Shown here: one piece after another, positions 46,585 through 55,300 of the stretch
Layout: every line of letters starts with the position of its first letter
Position numbering within the stretch: the stretch's first letter is position 1
Source: Chthoniobacteraceae bacterium
Lineage (GTDB): Bacteria; Verrucomicrobiota; Verrucomicrobiia; Chthoniobacterales; Chthoniobacteraceae
DNA: 64,000 nucleotides
Direction: 5' to 3'
NCBI GenBank assembly: GCA_028293625.1
Contig: JAQGOL010000025.1
Span: 186,001 to 250,000 of the forward strand
Notes under the pieces: model-generated
Seen by the model: the letters and a program-made list of their open reading frames with translations, nothing else
Told to the model about the DNA's origin: nothing
The model's database searches: none
Program-made: the position numbers and the translations under genes

Positions 46585-48129
46585 ATGCGTTCTTTCCGGC
46601 TTACGCATTCAGTCATGCCGGGACAAATCCCGTGCTGCTGGCGTTTCTGGCTGGCGCTGCTTTGCCTGGCCGCGGCAAACGGCATGTCCAGCTTTGCGGG
46701 ATTTAAGCCAAACGCTGAAGTCCTTGTGCCACCATTGGAAACTCCGCGAACAATCGGATTTTCCAACGTTAAAACCACTCCGGAAATCGAACCCGCAGGC
46801 GATTTGCTCGTTTTGAAAACATTGGAGCTGATGCCTGGAAAGCTGATCTCGGCCTCGTCCTCCGGCCCGCTTCGCTGGAAACCAGCCACCGGAAAAGAGC
46901 TCGATATTCAAGCCGATCGCATCGCTGGAATCCGGTTGACGGCCAGGCGGCCCGAAGCGGCGAAATCGGAAGCGACCGTTCAGCTTCGCAACGGGGACAG
47001 GTTATCTGGTGAGATCATGGCGCTTGATCAGAAGCAGATTGTTTTAAAGCATCCGCAGCTTGGGGCGATCACCATCGATCGAAGCCGGATTTTTCAACTC
47101 CATCCCAATCGCCGCCTTGATCTGATTGAAGGCGGAAGTGAAGCGGCGACTCCTTTTTTAGCGGCAAACACAAACAACCTCCCTTTTCCCGGCGGAGCAG
47201 GCAAACCGATCAGCTGGATATATCTCGACGGCGCTTACAGCCAGAAAACCGAAGCGCCGGGTGCGCCTCCCAGAAACACCCAGGCGCTGCATTGGGCGAT
47301 TCCTGAGGGACTCGATCCGTTTGAAGTGCGCTTTGAATTGACCGGAAGCGGCAATGTTCAGCCCTCGTTTATTTTTATGCTCAAAGGGGATGCCAACGCG
47401 GCTGCCGTGCAGATTTCATTCAGCTATCCCAACGTGCAGATCATGCAGCAAACCGCGGCGGTTCGAGCCAACCAGCGCAGACTATGGAAAGCCGTTTCCC
47501 TCAAAAACAAGGTGCCCACGGTTCCTTCGCGCATGAGCATTCGAATCGTGGCAAATGCCAGGACAGGGATCATGGACATTTATGTGAATGGCGTTGCAGC
47601 AGTCAAAATCGGCCAGCAATTAAGCGAACGGCTGCCGGGATTGGGCAGAACCATGCTGCTTGGCGGTTTTCCAAATAGCAGCAACTCGCTGGTAATCTCC
47701 AATCTCCGGATCGATTCGTGGAACGGGGAGATCCCGCGGGGTGAAAGTGTGGCCGCCACCACGTTTACCAATAACGACGTGACAAGCGGCGCCGTATCCG
47801 GATTTCGCGACGGGAAATTTGCCATCGAAAGCGAAATCGGCATGCTCCAGGTGCCGCGCGAAAATGTGAAAGTCATCGAGTTTGGCGGCACAATGATTTC
47901 CGAGCAGGCAAAGGCGAAAATCAGGCTCGCCGATGGATCCGCAATCAGCGTCGACACCTTTAAATGGACGGGCGGCGAGCTCATTGCCCACAGCACGATT
48001 TTGGGCGATCTGCGGCTGCCCGCCGAAATGGTTGCCGAGCTGATTTACAATCCTGCCCCCGTGCATCTCCCGCCGGTTCCCGCGATGAAAACGCCTTCCC
48101 AGGGAATTAACGGTTCCCCGTTGCCTTGA
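46585..48129 (+). CDS. Secreted lectin-like protein with NGD beta-repeats (shorter paralogue)
   Basis: A 514-aa protein with a signal peptide (core CWRFWLALLCLAAANG). It contains short beta units of the form N-G/N-D-x-L-x-G-x-hydrophobic, then L/I-x-hydrophobic-x-x-x-x-I: VQLRNGDRLSGEIMALDQKQ at about 130, FTNNDVTSGAV near 395 and IRLADGSAISVDTFKW near 445. Between them is a concanavalin-A/LamG-like beta-sandwich (about 205-385) with IYLDGAYSQK, GIMDIYVNGVAAVKIG and LPGLGRTMLLGGFP. I do not recognise a named family for the repeats. Paralogous to the next, longer gene. It follows the coiled-coil gene by 8 bases and belongs to operon 2; operon 1 has no counterpart. Confidence 0.7.
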   Translation: MRSFRLTHSVMPGQIPCCWRFWLALLCLAAANGMSSFAGFKPNAEVLVPPLETPRTIGFSNVKTTPEIEPAGDLLVLKTLELMPGKLISASSSGPLRWKPATGKELDIQADRIAGIRLTARRPEAAKSEATVQLRNGDRLSGEIMALDQKQIVLKHPQLGAITIDRSRIFQLHPNRRLDLIEGGSEAATPFLAANTNNLPFPGGAGKPISWIYLDGAYSQKTEAPGAPPRNTQALHWAIPEGLDPFEVRFELTGSGNVQPSFIFMLKGDANAAAVQISFSYPNVQIMQQTAAVRANQRRLWKAVSLKNKVPTVPSRMSIRIVANARTGIMDIYVNGVAAVKIGQQLSERLPGLGRTMLLGGFPNSSNSLVISNLRIDSWNGEIPRGESVAATTFTNNDVTSGAVSGFRDGKFAIESEIGMLQVPRENVKVIEFGGTMISEQAKAKIRLADGSAISVDTFKWTGGELIAHSTILGDLRLPAEMVAELIYNPAPVHLPPVPAMKTPSQGINGSPLP

Positions 48130-48133
48130 CGTG

Positions 48134-48148
48134 ACTTTTTGAAAAAGT
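48134..48148. repeat. 15-bp palindrome after the 514-aa gene
   Basis: ACTTTTT-G-AAAAAGT, a perfect inverted repeat starting 5 bases after the stop codon. The stem is A-T rich with a 1-base centre and no following T-run, so it is not a credible terminator; it could be an operator or a chance feature. Confidence 0.2.
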
Positions 48149-48161
48149 GAATCACTCCCAA

Positions 48162-48296
48162 ATGGCGTTAATGCCCATCCGTCCCGCCGATGTGCTTGCA
48201 ATGAAAATGGCGCGGGCAGAGAAGAAGACGATGGAAAAGCGCGACGCCAGTGGGCACACGAATCGCAATGTGGAAGAAGCAAGGCCAGCTTTATGA
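48162..48296 (+). CDS. Candidate 44-aa small ORF overlapping the next start
   Basis: A 44-codon frame (begins MALMPIRPADVLAMKMARAEKK) fills most of the 163-base gap and ends in TGA at 48294-48296, overlapping the ATG of the 935-aa gene (48293) by the ATGA pattern used elsewhere in this operon. The product would be basic and helical without a signal peptide. No family is recognised. It may be a small protein, a leader that couples translation, or an accident. Confidence 0.27.
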   Translation: MALMPIRPADVLAMKMARAEKKTMEKRDASGHTNRNVEEARPAL

Positions 48297-51100
48297 GCCT
48301 GACCACCCGCGCTTTGCTTTCGGCGCTGCTCCTGCCGACCCTTTTTATCGGGCACCTCGACGCGCAGCTGGCCATTCCCGCGGATGTCAATTTTTTTGCC
48401 GGAGGCGCTCCTTCCAAACGTTTTCAGGACTCTGAAAATAACACCATCCAAAGTCCCGAAGCGAAAGCGTTGCCGCATGCTTTGCTTTTTCACGATGGCC
48501 GCCAGCTCCGAGGTGAGTTGCTTTCATTGACCGCGACCGAGGTCATTTTAAAACGCCCGGATGCCAGCGAACCGCTTCGGATTCCTCGCGATGGCGTGCG
48601 TCGGATCGTCCTGGCTGAGCCGCCTGAGAATGAGACCCCGCTTTTTTTCCAGGTCCGCTCAATCCGGCGCGACCCGGGCCAGAAATCGAGACGGCTCATT
48701 GTGGCGACGGTTAAATTAAAAGGCGGCGGCTGGTTTTGCGGGGAATTATCCAGCGCGGACGGGGAAACGTTTTCCCTGAAGCTGGAAGGCAAAAGTGCCA
48801 TCAGCCTGAAGCGTGATCAGATTGAATGGTTTTATTTTGATTCAAAACCGATGTCGGCCTTCGAGTTTACCGGCAGTCTGCTCGATGCCAAAGGATGGCT
48901 TTTACGCGCGCCCTCGGCCCGCGCTGAAATAATCGGACGCACGCTCGTGGTCAGCGGAGCGGAGAGCTTCTCGCGGCCGATCACGCTGGCACCGCGCTTT
49001 GAAGTCCAATTTGAAGTACCGGCGGATGCGCAAGCCGGTTTGCGGCTCTGGATTCAGGCATCGTTGGAACCGCCAGGTTCCTACACTCGTGGCTCAATGG
49101 AACTGCAGCTCGGCGAGAAAGAAGCCGTTTTCGGCTTGTTTACAGAACGATTCGAAAAACAAACGGTGCCCTTCAAAGAGGAGGCTCCCCCTGAAGCGCC
49201 CGTCCGTTATCGCTTTCTGTATGACGGCTTCGGCCAGCGGGTCTCGGTGCTGCGCGATGACAAACCGCTCGGCAGTTGGCCACTGCCTGAAACCGATAAT
49301 TCCAACCGGCCCGCACCTTTTCAGTTTCTCGGATTTGACCGGACCGTGAACGGCGAAAAAGCGCCTCTCAAGTTCAATGCCATCCGCGTGGGACCTTGGG
49401 ATGGAATGGTTCCCGATGGCACGCCCGGCGACCGGCTCAGTGTGGGACGGCAATCGGCCATCCCAGGCAGTGTGACTGAAGTCACGGAACGCTCGCTCGT
49501 ATTTGCCGGTAAAAAAGGGGCCGTGGCCCCGGAAGTCTTTTATGAGTTCGCTTCGGATGCCGCCCCCGCGGCACTTGAAATGGAAGGCAAACTCACCTTC
49601 GGCTTCGGAGGCGAACTGAATGCCGCTTCGCTTGAAATTCATGACGGAAAAGCGGTATGCAAAACCGCTTTTGCCTCCGCGTTTGAAGTCCCCATCGACG
49701 TGCTTCAGGTGGTTACTTTTAATAAATCCAAACCATCGGGCGGTGAACCGGCTGACACCCTCGTCTTTAAAAATGGCGACCAGTTTCGCGGCACCCTGCT
49801 TCCTTCCGGTTCCGACGGCCCGGTTCATTGGAAAACCAGTTCCGGACAGGCGATCGAGTTCCAGCTTCCCTCGATCGCCGGCGTTCGGTTTGCCGCACCC
49901 GCGCAGGCTGCGGCGGAAGGAACCAGCGTTGATCTGCGCAACGGGGATCGGTTGCGCGGCGAGATGGTTAAATTGGATAAAACCGGCCTGACGCTTCTGA
50001 ATCCGGCATTCGGCCGCCTCATTCTTCAACGTGACCAACTCTGGCGCGTTTACCCCGATCCAAAACTGAATTTTGGCGACGGCACAAATGAAGGGGCCAT
50101 CTGGCGTATTGGCAAACGCCGGATCGATAACGTCAATATTCACGACTTTACCGCAGCCGAAAATCGCGGCCGCTGGATGATCTTCAACGGCTTTTATCTG
50201 TTGCATCCTGAAGAGAACGACAGTTCCGGCACACCTCCCGGCGATAACATTCCCAACCAGCTGGAGGAACTCCAGGCGCCCCCTTCGCTGACACGGAACA
50301 AGCAATTTGAAATCCGCGCCGAATTATCCAACGCGGGCGGCAACGATATTTTCAGCATCCTCATGTTGGAGGCGGAAAAAGATGCGCCTTTCATGACGGT
50401 GGTTTTCAATTCCGATCAACTCCAGGCCGGCCTGGTCGATCCAAAACATCCGGAAGCCAGTCAGCAAAAAAGTGTGAACCTGGAGGAGCGAATCGCCGGG
50501 AAAATCGTCCGGATGGCGGTGCGCATTTTCGTCGACTCTGAACTTGGCACCGCTGATTTTTACATCAACGGCGCGCCGCTTCTCCGCATGGGCCAAAAAG
50601 CCAATGAACGGCTTCCCGGACTGGGAAGAACGGTCTCCTTTTCTGCGTTCCCCGTTCCCCTGACCGTTTTCTCCAATCTTTGGATTGGCCCATGGAATGG
50701 CGAGCTGCCGCAACCCGACGGGACCGACGCGCCGCGCACCATTTTAAGCAACGGCGACGTCGCCGCGGACACCCCCGCTGAGTTTCGCGAAAACCGGTTT
50801 TTTTTAGAAAGCGAGATCGGGCCGATTGAGATCGAGCGCGACAAGGTGCAATCGCTCGATTTTGGCGGAACAATGACGCCCGGGCCGAATGCGGCGGCGC
50901 GCGTGCTGCTCAGCAACGGATCGAGCCTCAATTTAAGCGCGTTCAAATGGGAGGGTGGCGAGCTGGTGGCAACAAGCCAGATACTGGGGGAACTGCGCCT
51001 GCCGGCTGGAATCGTCCGGGAGCTAATCTATTCGCCACCCATGACGCCGCCACTGGTCGTACTCCCGGAAAAAAAGCCGGCGCGTACGATTCTCAGGTAA
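48293..51100 (+). CDS. Secreted lectin-like protein with NGD beta-repeats (longer paralogue)
   Basis: A 935-aa protein with a signal peptide (LLSALLLPTLFIGHLDAQ, cleavage expected near 24). It contains at least five NGD-type beta units, e.g. LFHDGRQLRGELLSLTATEV (about 63), VFKNGDQFRGTLLPSGSDGP (about 490), VDLRNGDRLRGEMVKLDKTG (about 545), ILSNGDVAADTPAEF and VLLSNGSSLNLSAFKWEGGE near the end. Two LamG/ConA-like sandwiches sit at about 180-375 and 610-805, the second with GTADFYINGAPLLRMGQKAN. The C-terminal half aligns end to end with the 514-aa protein, while the N-terminal half looks like an earlier duplication. Probably a surface or periplasmic binding protein; the ligand is unknown. Toroid gene 18 bases downstream. 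Confidence 0.72.
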   Translation: MSLTTRALLSALLLPTLFIGHLDAQLAIPADVNFFAGGAPSKRFQDSENNTIQSPEAKALPHALLFHDGRQLRGELLSLTATEVILKRPDASEPLRIPRDGVRRIVLAEPPENETPLFFQVRSIRRDPGQKSRRLIVATVKLKGGGWFCGELSSADGETFSLKLEGKSAISLKRDQIEWFYFDSKPMSAFEFTGSLLDAKGWLLRAPSARAEIIGRTLVVSGAESFSRPITLAPRFEVQFEVPADAQAGLRLWIQASLEPPGSYTRGSMELQLGEKEAVFGLFTERFEKQTVPFKEEAPPEAPVRYRFLYDGFGQRVSVLRDDKPLGSWPLPETDNSNRPAPFQFLGFDRTVNGEKAPLKFNAIRVGPWDGMVPDGTPGDRLSVGRQSAIPGSVTEVTERSLVFAGKKGAVAPEVFYEFASDAAPAALEMEGKLTFGFGGELNAASLEIHDGKAVCKTAFASAFEVPIDVLQVVTFNKSKPSGGEPADTLVFKNGDQFRGTLLPSGSDGPVHWKTSSGQAIEFQLPSIAGVRFAAPAQAAAEGTSVDLRNGDRLRGEMVKLDKTGLTLLNPAFGRLILQRDQLWRVYPDPKLNFGDGTNEGAIWRIGKRRIDNVNIHDFTAAENRGRWMIFNGFYLLHPEENDSSGTPPGDNIPNQLEELQAPPSLTRNKQFEIRAELSNAGGNDIFSILMLEAEKDAPFMTVVFNSDQLQAGLVDPKHPEASQQKSVNLEERIAGKIVRMAVRIFVDSELGTADFYINGAPLLRMGQKANERLPGLGRTVSFSAFPVPLTVFSNLWIGPWNGELPQPDGTDAPRTILSNGDVAADTPAEFRENRFFLESEIGPIEIERDKVQSLDFGGTMTPGPNAAARVLLSNGSSLNLSAFKWEGGELVATSQILGELRLPAGIVRELIYSPPMTPPLVVLPEKKPARTILR

Positions 51101-51118
51101 CCTTGCTTCATTGCCACC

Positions 51119-52132
51119 ATGAAAACTTTGCTCCCTTTCCGATACTTTTCGCCCTGGGCGTTCAGCGCGCTCGCGCTGATGCATTCTCTGCAGGCGCAGG
51201 ATCTGAATGTTTACAAAGGAACCCAGGTGCCGCCTCAGGTGGAGAAAATCTACGAGCACGGGCTTCAATATCTGGTGCGCTCGCAGAACGAGGACGGCTC
51301 GTTTCCGGGCAATTATGGAAGCGAACCGGCCGTCGCGGCGCTTGCCATGATGAGCATGCTGGCTCACGGCGAGGATCCAAATCGCGGGCCGTATAACAAG
51401 GCAATCAAGCGCAGCCTGGAGTTTGTCCTTAAACAGATGAATCAGACGACCGGTTATATCGGAAATTCCATGTACAACCACGGCTTCTGCACCCTGGCGC
51501 TGGCCGAAGCGTATGGCGGTTTGCAGGACGAACGCATCGGACCGGCGCTGAAAAAAGCCGTCGAACTGATTCTTTCAAGCCAGGAAAAAAACCGATTCAA
51601 AGCATGGCGTTACGCTCCGGATGCCGCCGATGCGGATTCCACGGTCAGCGGTGCTTGTTTTGTCGCTCTGATTGCCGCGCGCAATGCCGGACTGCGCGTT
51701 CCGGATAATGCGATCGATGGTGCGCTCAAGTTCTTTACCGATTGCCAAAGCCCTGGCACGGGCGGGATCGGCTACACGCCCGGCTCCGGCTCGATGGGCG
51801 GTTCGACCACGGCAATTGGCGTGGCGGTCTACGCGTATGCGCGAAAAAAAGATCAGCCGACGTTTTTGAAGGCGTTTAAGACCCTTAAATCCACTTCGGA
51901 AGAAGGGACGGGGAGTTACCCTTTTTACTTCGAGTATTATGCTTCCCAGGCGCTTTTTCAAAGTGACGTCAAAGTGTGGGAAGAATGGAACAATCGCCGG
52001 GTCGAACAGCTTACCCAAAGCCAGAATGAAGACGGCAGCTGGGACGGCTCGCTCGGACCATCGCTTTCCACGTCGTTCGGGCTGCTATCGATTGCGCTGA
52101 ACTACCGATATCTGCCCGTCTACGAGCGATAA
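51119..52132 (+). CDS. Secreted alpha/alpha-toroid (prenyltransferase/squalene-oxidase-repeat) protein, operon 2
   Basis: A 337-aa protein with a signal peptide (FSALALMHSLQAQ, cleavage about 26). Toroid repeats: YLVRSQNEDGSFPGNYGSEP, FVLKQMNQTTGYIG, FFTDCQSPGTGGIGYTPG, QLTQSQNEDGSWDGSLG. The position of the cyclase DxDDTA motif reads DADSTVSG, so the acid-base triplet for protonating squalene or oxidosqualene is not intact. It ends YLPVYER, like the LLPVYQR tail of the operon 1 toroid. Last gene of operon 2. The signal and lack of active-site acids argue for a binding or scaffold function outside the cytoplasm rather than hopanoid synthesis. Confidence 0.82.
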   Translation: MKTLLPFRYFSPWAFSALALMHSLQAQDLNVYKGTQVPPQVEKIYEHGLQYLVRSQNEDGSFPGNYGSEPAVAALAMMSMLAHGEDPNRGPYNKAIKRSLEFVLKQMNQTTGYIGNSMYNHGFCTLALAEAYGGLQDERIGPALKKAVELILSSQEKNRFKAWRYAPDAADADSTVSGACFVALIAARNAGLRVPDNAIDGALKFFTDCQSPGTGGIGYTPGSGSMGGSTTAIGVAVYAYARKKDQPTFLKAFKTLKSTSEEGTGSYPFYFEYYASQALFQSDVKVWEEWNNRRVEQLTQSQNEDGSWDGSLGPSLSTSFGLLSIALNYRYLPVYER

Positions 52133-52279
52133 CAGTTTTCCCCCGCACCCCTTCCGTGCCGGCGCGTACGGACAGAATAAAGGGCGGGAGGGGATTTTGG
52201 CGAAATGTCGGGATCCGGCGGGCACGGGAAGTGCCTTTAGGAGCTAACCGTTTGAACAGCCCGGGCCAGTGCTCAGGGT

Positions 52280-52337
52280 GTGACAAATGTGTAATAATTT
52301 CCCGCTGCGAATCTCTGGATAATAGTTATACTATAAG
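52280..52337 (+). promoter_or_regulatory. Possible promoter upstream of the giant surface protein
   Basis: The 260-base gap before the giant gene turns A+T-rich just upstream of the start. TATACT at 52327-52332 resembles a -10 hexamer. No well-spaced -35 partner is visible (GTGACA at 52280-52285 is too far), so this is a weak call. Nothing else coding was seen in the gap. Confidence 0.3.
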
Positions 52338-52392
52338 GTTTCGCCCTGCTCCCGCTCCTCGTTCCTCTTTCCCGTTCCCCGTTCCCCCCCAG

Positions 52393-55300
52393 ATGAAACG
52401 CCTCCTTTTCGCCGCTCTTACCGCCTCCCTTCTGATCGTTCCGGCGCTCGACATGAGGGCGGCGGCTTTAATCAACGAAATCATGTTTCATCCGGCCGGA
52501 ACACCGGAGGATCCCGCGCAGGAATGGATTGAAATTTACAACTCGGACCCGGCCGCCGCGATCGACCTCTCCAACTGGAAGCTTTCAAAAGGGATCGACT
52601 TTGTTTTCCCGGCGGGAGCCACTCTCGCCCCCGGCGGTTATCTCGTAGTCGCGGCAAATGTGGCGGTATTCAACGCGGCACATACGGGACCAAATGCCGT
52701 GCCAAACGTCATTGGCGGATGGGTTGGCAAGCTGAGCAATTCAGGCAATACGATCCGGCTCGAGGACAGCCAGGGCGTCACGATTCAGGAAGTGAGCTAT
52801 GCAAGTGAAGGCGATTGGGCGATCCGCGCCCGGGGACCGCTCGACCTGGCTCATCGCGGATGGATCTGGACCAATAACGCGGACGGCGCCGGCAATTCGC
52901 TTGAACTGCGCAACCCGGCTCTTTTTGCCGAAAACAATGGCCAGAATTGGGCGGCAAGCATTGCCGTTGGCGGAACACCCGGCGCCGCCAACGGCAATAC
53001 CGCGGCTGACATTGCACCGCTCATTTCCAATATCAAACATCGGCCGCATATCCCGCGCTCAACCGATCCGATTAAAATCTCCGCGGCAGTCACCGGGGAA
53101 CTCAACGACCCCGTATCAGTGAGCCTGAAATGGCGAATCGACGGCAGCGCTTCCTTCATCTCGGTGCCGATGACTGACGGCAACAACGACGGGGAATTTG
53201 ACGCGACAATTCCGCCACAGGCCAATCTTTCAATCATCGAGTTTTACATCCAGGCTACCGACACTGCCGCGCACAGTCGCACCTGGCCCGCCCCGGTCCG
53301 TACTTCCAACCCCGGGGTGACTCCGGAAACGTTCGCGCAGGCGGCCAATGCCTTGCTCCAGGTCGACAACAGTTACGACCCCACGGTGGCATGGACCCCG
53401 GGCGCGCAACCCATTTACCGCGTGGTTCTCACCGCGGCGGAGCGCACTGAACTAAATCAAATCTGGACCAACGTGGGCGGCTCCGATCAAAGCGATGCGT
53501 CATTTAACGCGACATTTTTGAGCCTCGATGGAACCGGTCAGGATACCAATTATTTGGCCAGCGTGCGCAATCGCGGCAACGGCAGCCGTCAAGGACCGCC
53601 GAATAACGCATTATTCAGCTTCCCGACCGATGCGCTTTGGAAAGGCCGCAAAGATATCGCGCTCAATTGCCGATATGCCCATTCACAAAACCTCGGCGCT
53701 TTGTTGATGACCCGCATGGGAGTGGCTGTCCAGGACACGGCGGCAGCCCAGGCGCGCTTCAACGGGGTCAACCTCGCGCTCGCTTCCAATGTGATGTATG
53801 GCACTTATGCCCGGGTCGAGCAGTTGGGTGGCGACTGGGTGAAACACCATTTCCCTCTCGATTCCGCCGGCAACCTTTATCAGGTCCGCGATATTCAGGA
53901 CAGCGGCAACCTGCGATATGAAGGCGCCGATCAGGCCGCTTACACCGACAGTTACTTCAAACAAACCAACTCCGATGCGGCCGACTGGAGCGACATCGTC
54001 CGGCTCTGCGATGTGCTCAATAACTCACCCGCGGCCGGTTACAAGGCGGCCGTCAGCCAGGTCATTGATTTGGATCAATGGCTTACTTATCTGGCTGGCA
54101 ACGCGTTGATCGGTAATCAGGAAGGCGGCATCAGCACCGGACGCGGCGACGATTATTCGCTCTACCGGGGTCTGCTTGATCCTCGATTCCGGCTCGTTGA
54201 GCATGACATGGATACGACGATGAGTTTTGGCGGCGTCGCGGCGGTTCCAAACGCCAGCATTTTTACCGCGTATGAAGGATTGCCGGGCTTAAGCAAACTG
54301 CTCAACGATCCCTCTATCCTGCCCGATTATTACGCCAAATATCTTGAGCTGATCGATCGGGTTTTTAATCCGGGAACCGCCAACCCGCTCATTGACCAAG
54401 CCATCGGTTACCTCGCGGCAAACCAGCCGGCCGCCGTAACCGCGGCAAAAAACTTTCTGGTTAATCGCCGCGCCGGCGTGCTCGCGCAGATCCAGCAGAA
54501 CTATGCGATGACGATCACGACGGGCGTTGCGGACGTGGACGGTTCCTATAACTCCACCGATGGATCCGCGACGATCAGCGGAACCTTCAATGTCGCCAAA
54601 ACCCGTTCAATCCTGGTGAATGGCGTGCCGGCAACCCTTTATTACCGCGCCAACGGGGCGGCCAACCCGGCGGGGACATGGAAAGTGGTGGTTGCAGCCG
54701 GATCCACCTTTTTTAAACCGGGAATAAATTCTGTTACTGCGAATTTTTATGACGGGCCAAACGGGACTGGCGCCATCATCAATTCGCTCGCGGCAACGCT
54801 GATCTACTCCACGGCGGCCACGCAAACCAATGTGGCGGGCACCCTCTCGCCTCCCGGCACACTCTCGGTGACAGCGCCGGCGAACTACGTGCCCGGCACC
54901 CCGATATTCGTCCGGATCGATCTCAGGAACACACTCGGTGATCTCGATCGGCTGGCATGGAATCGCACCGCCACATTGACGGGATCCAACGGCATCGTAC
55001 TAAACCCTGCAACGGTGCCTCTTTACAACGGGGTCGGCAGCGCCCTTGTCAGCGTGGGATCAAGCAGCGGCGGCAATAGCCAGATCCTTTTCAGTTACGG
55101 GACAGGCGGCACGGGCACGGCTGGAAGCGGTGTTCCCGGATCGATCTGGAAAAGCAAAACGGACATGACCTCGGCCACGATCGCCGCCATTCCCGCGACA
55201 TGGAAAGATGAGGGCTTTGATGATTCGACTTGGGTGAGTGTGGCAACTCAAACCGGTTACGGCGATCTGGATGAAAATACGCCCTTTGCCCGTGTGGATT

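Noticed and set aside
49094-50305. 403-codon open frame on the minus strand
   Set aside because: It lies wholly antisense to the 935-aa lectin-like gene, has no recognisable domain, and long antisense frames are common opposite GC-rich coding sequence.
52133-52392. Coding sequence upstream of the giant gene (open in frame from 52156)
   Set aside because: The 79 extra codons contain no signal or domain and would bury the clear signal peptide starting at 52393.
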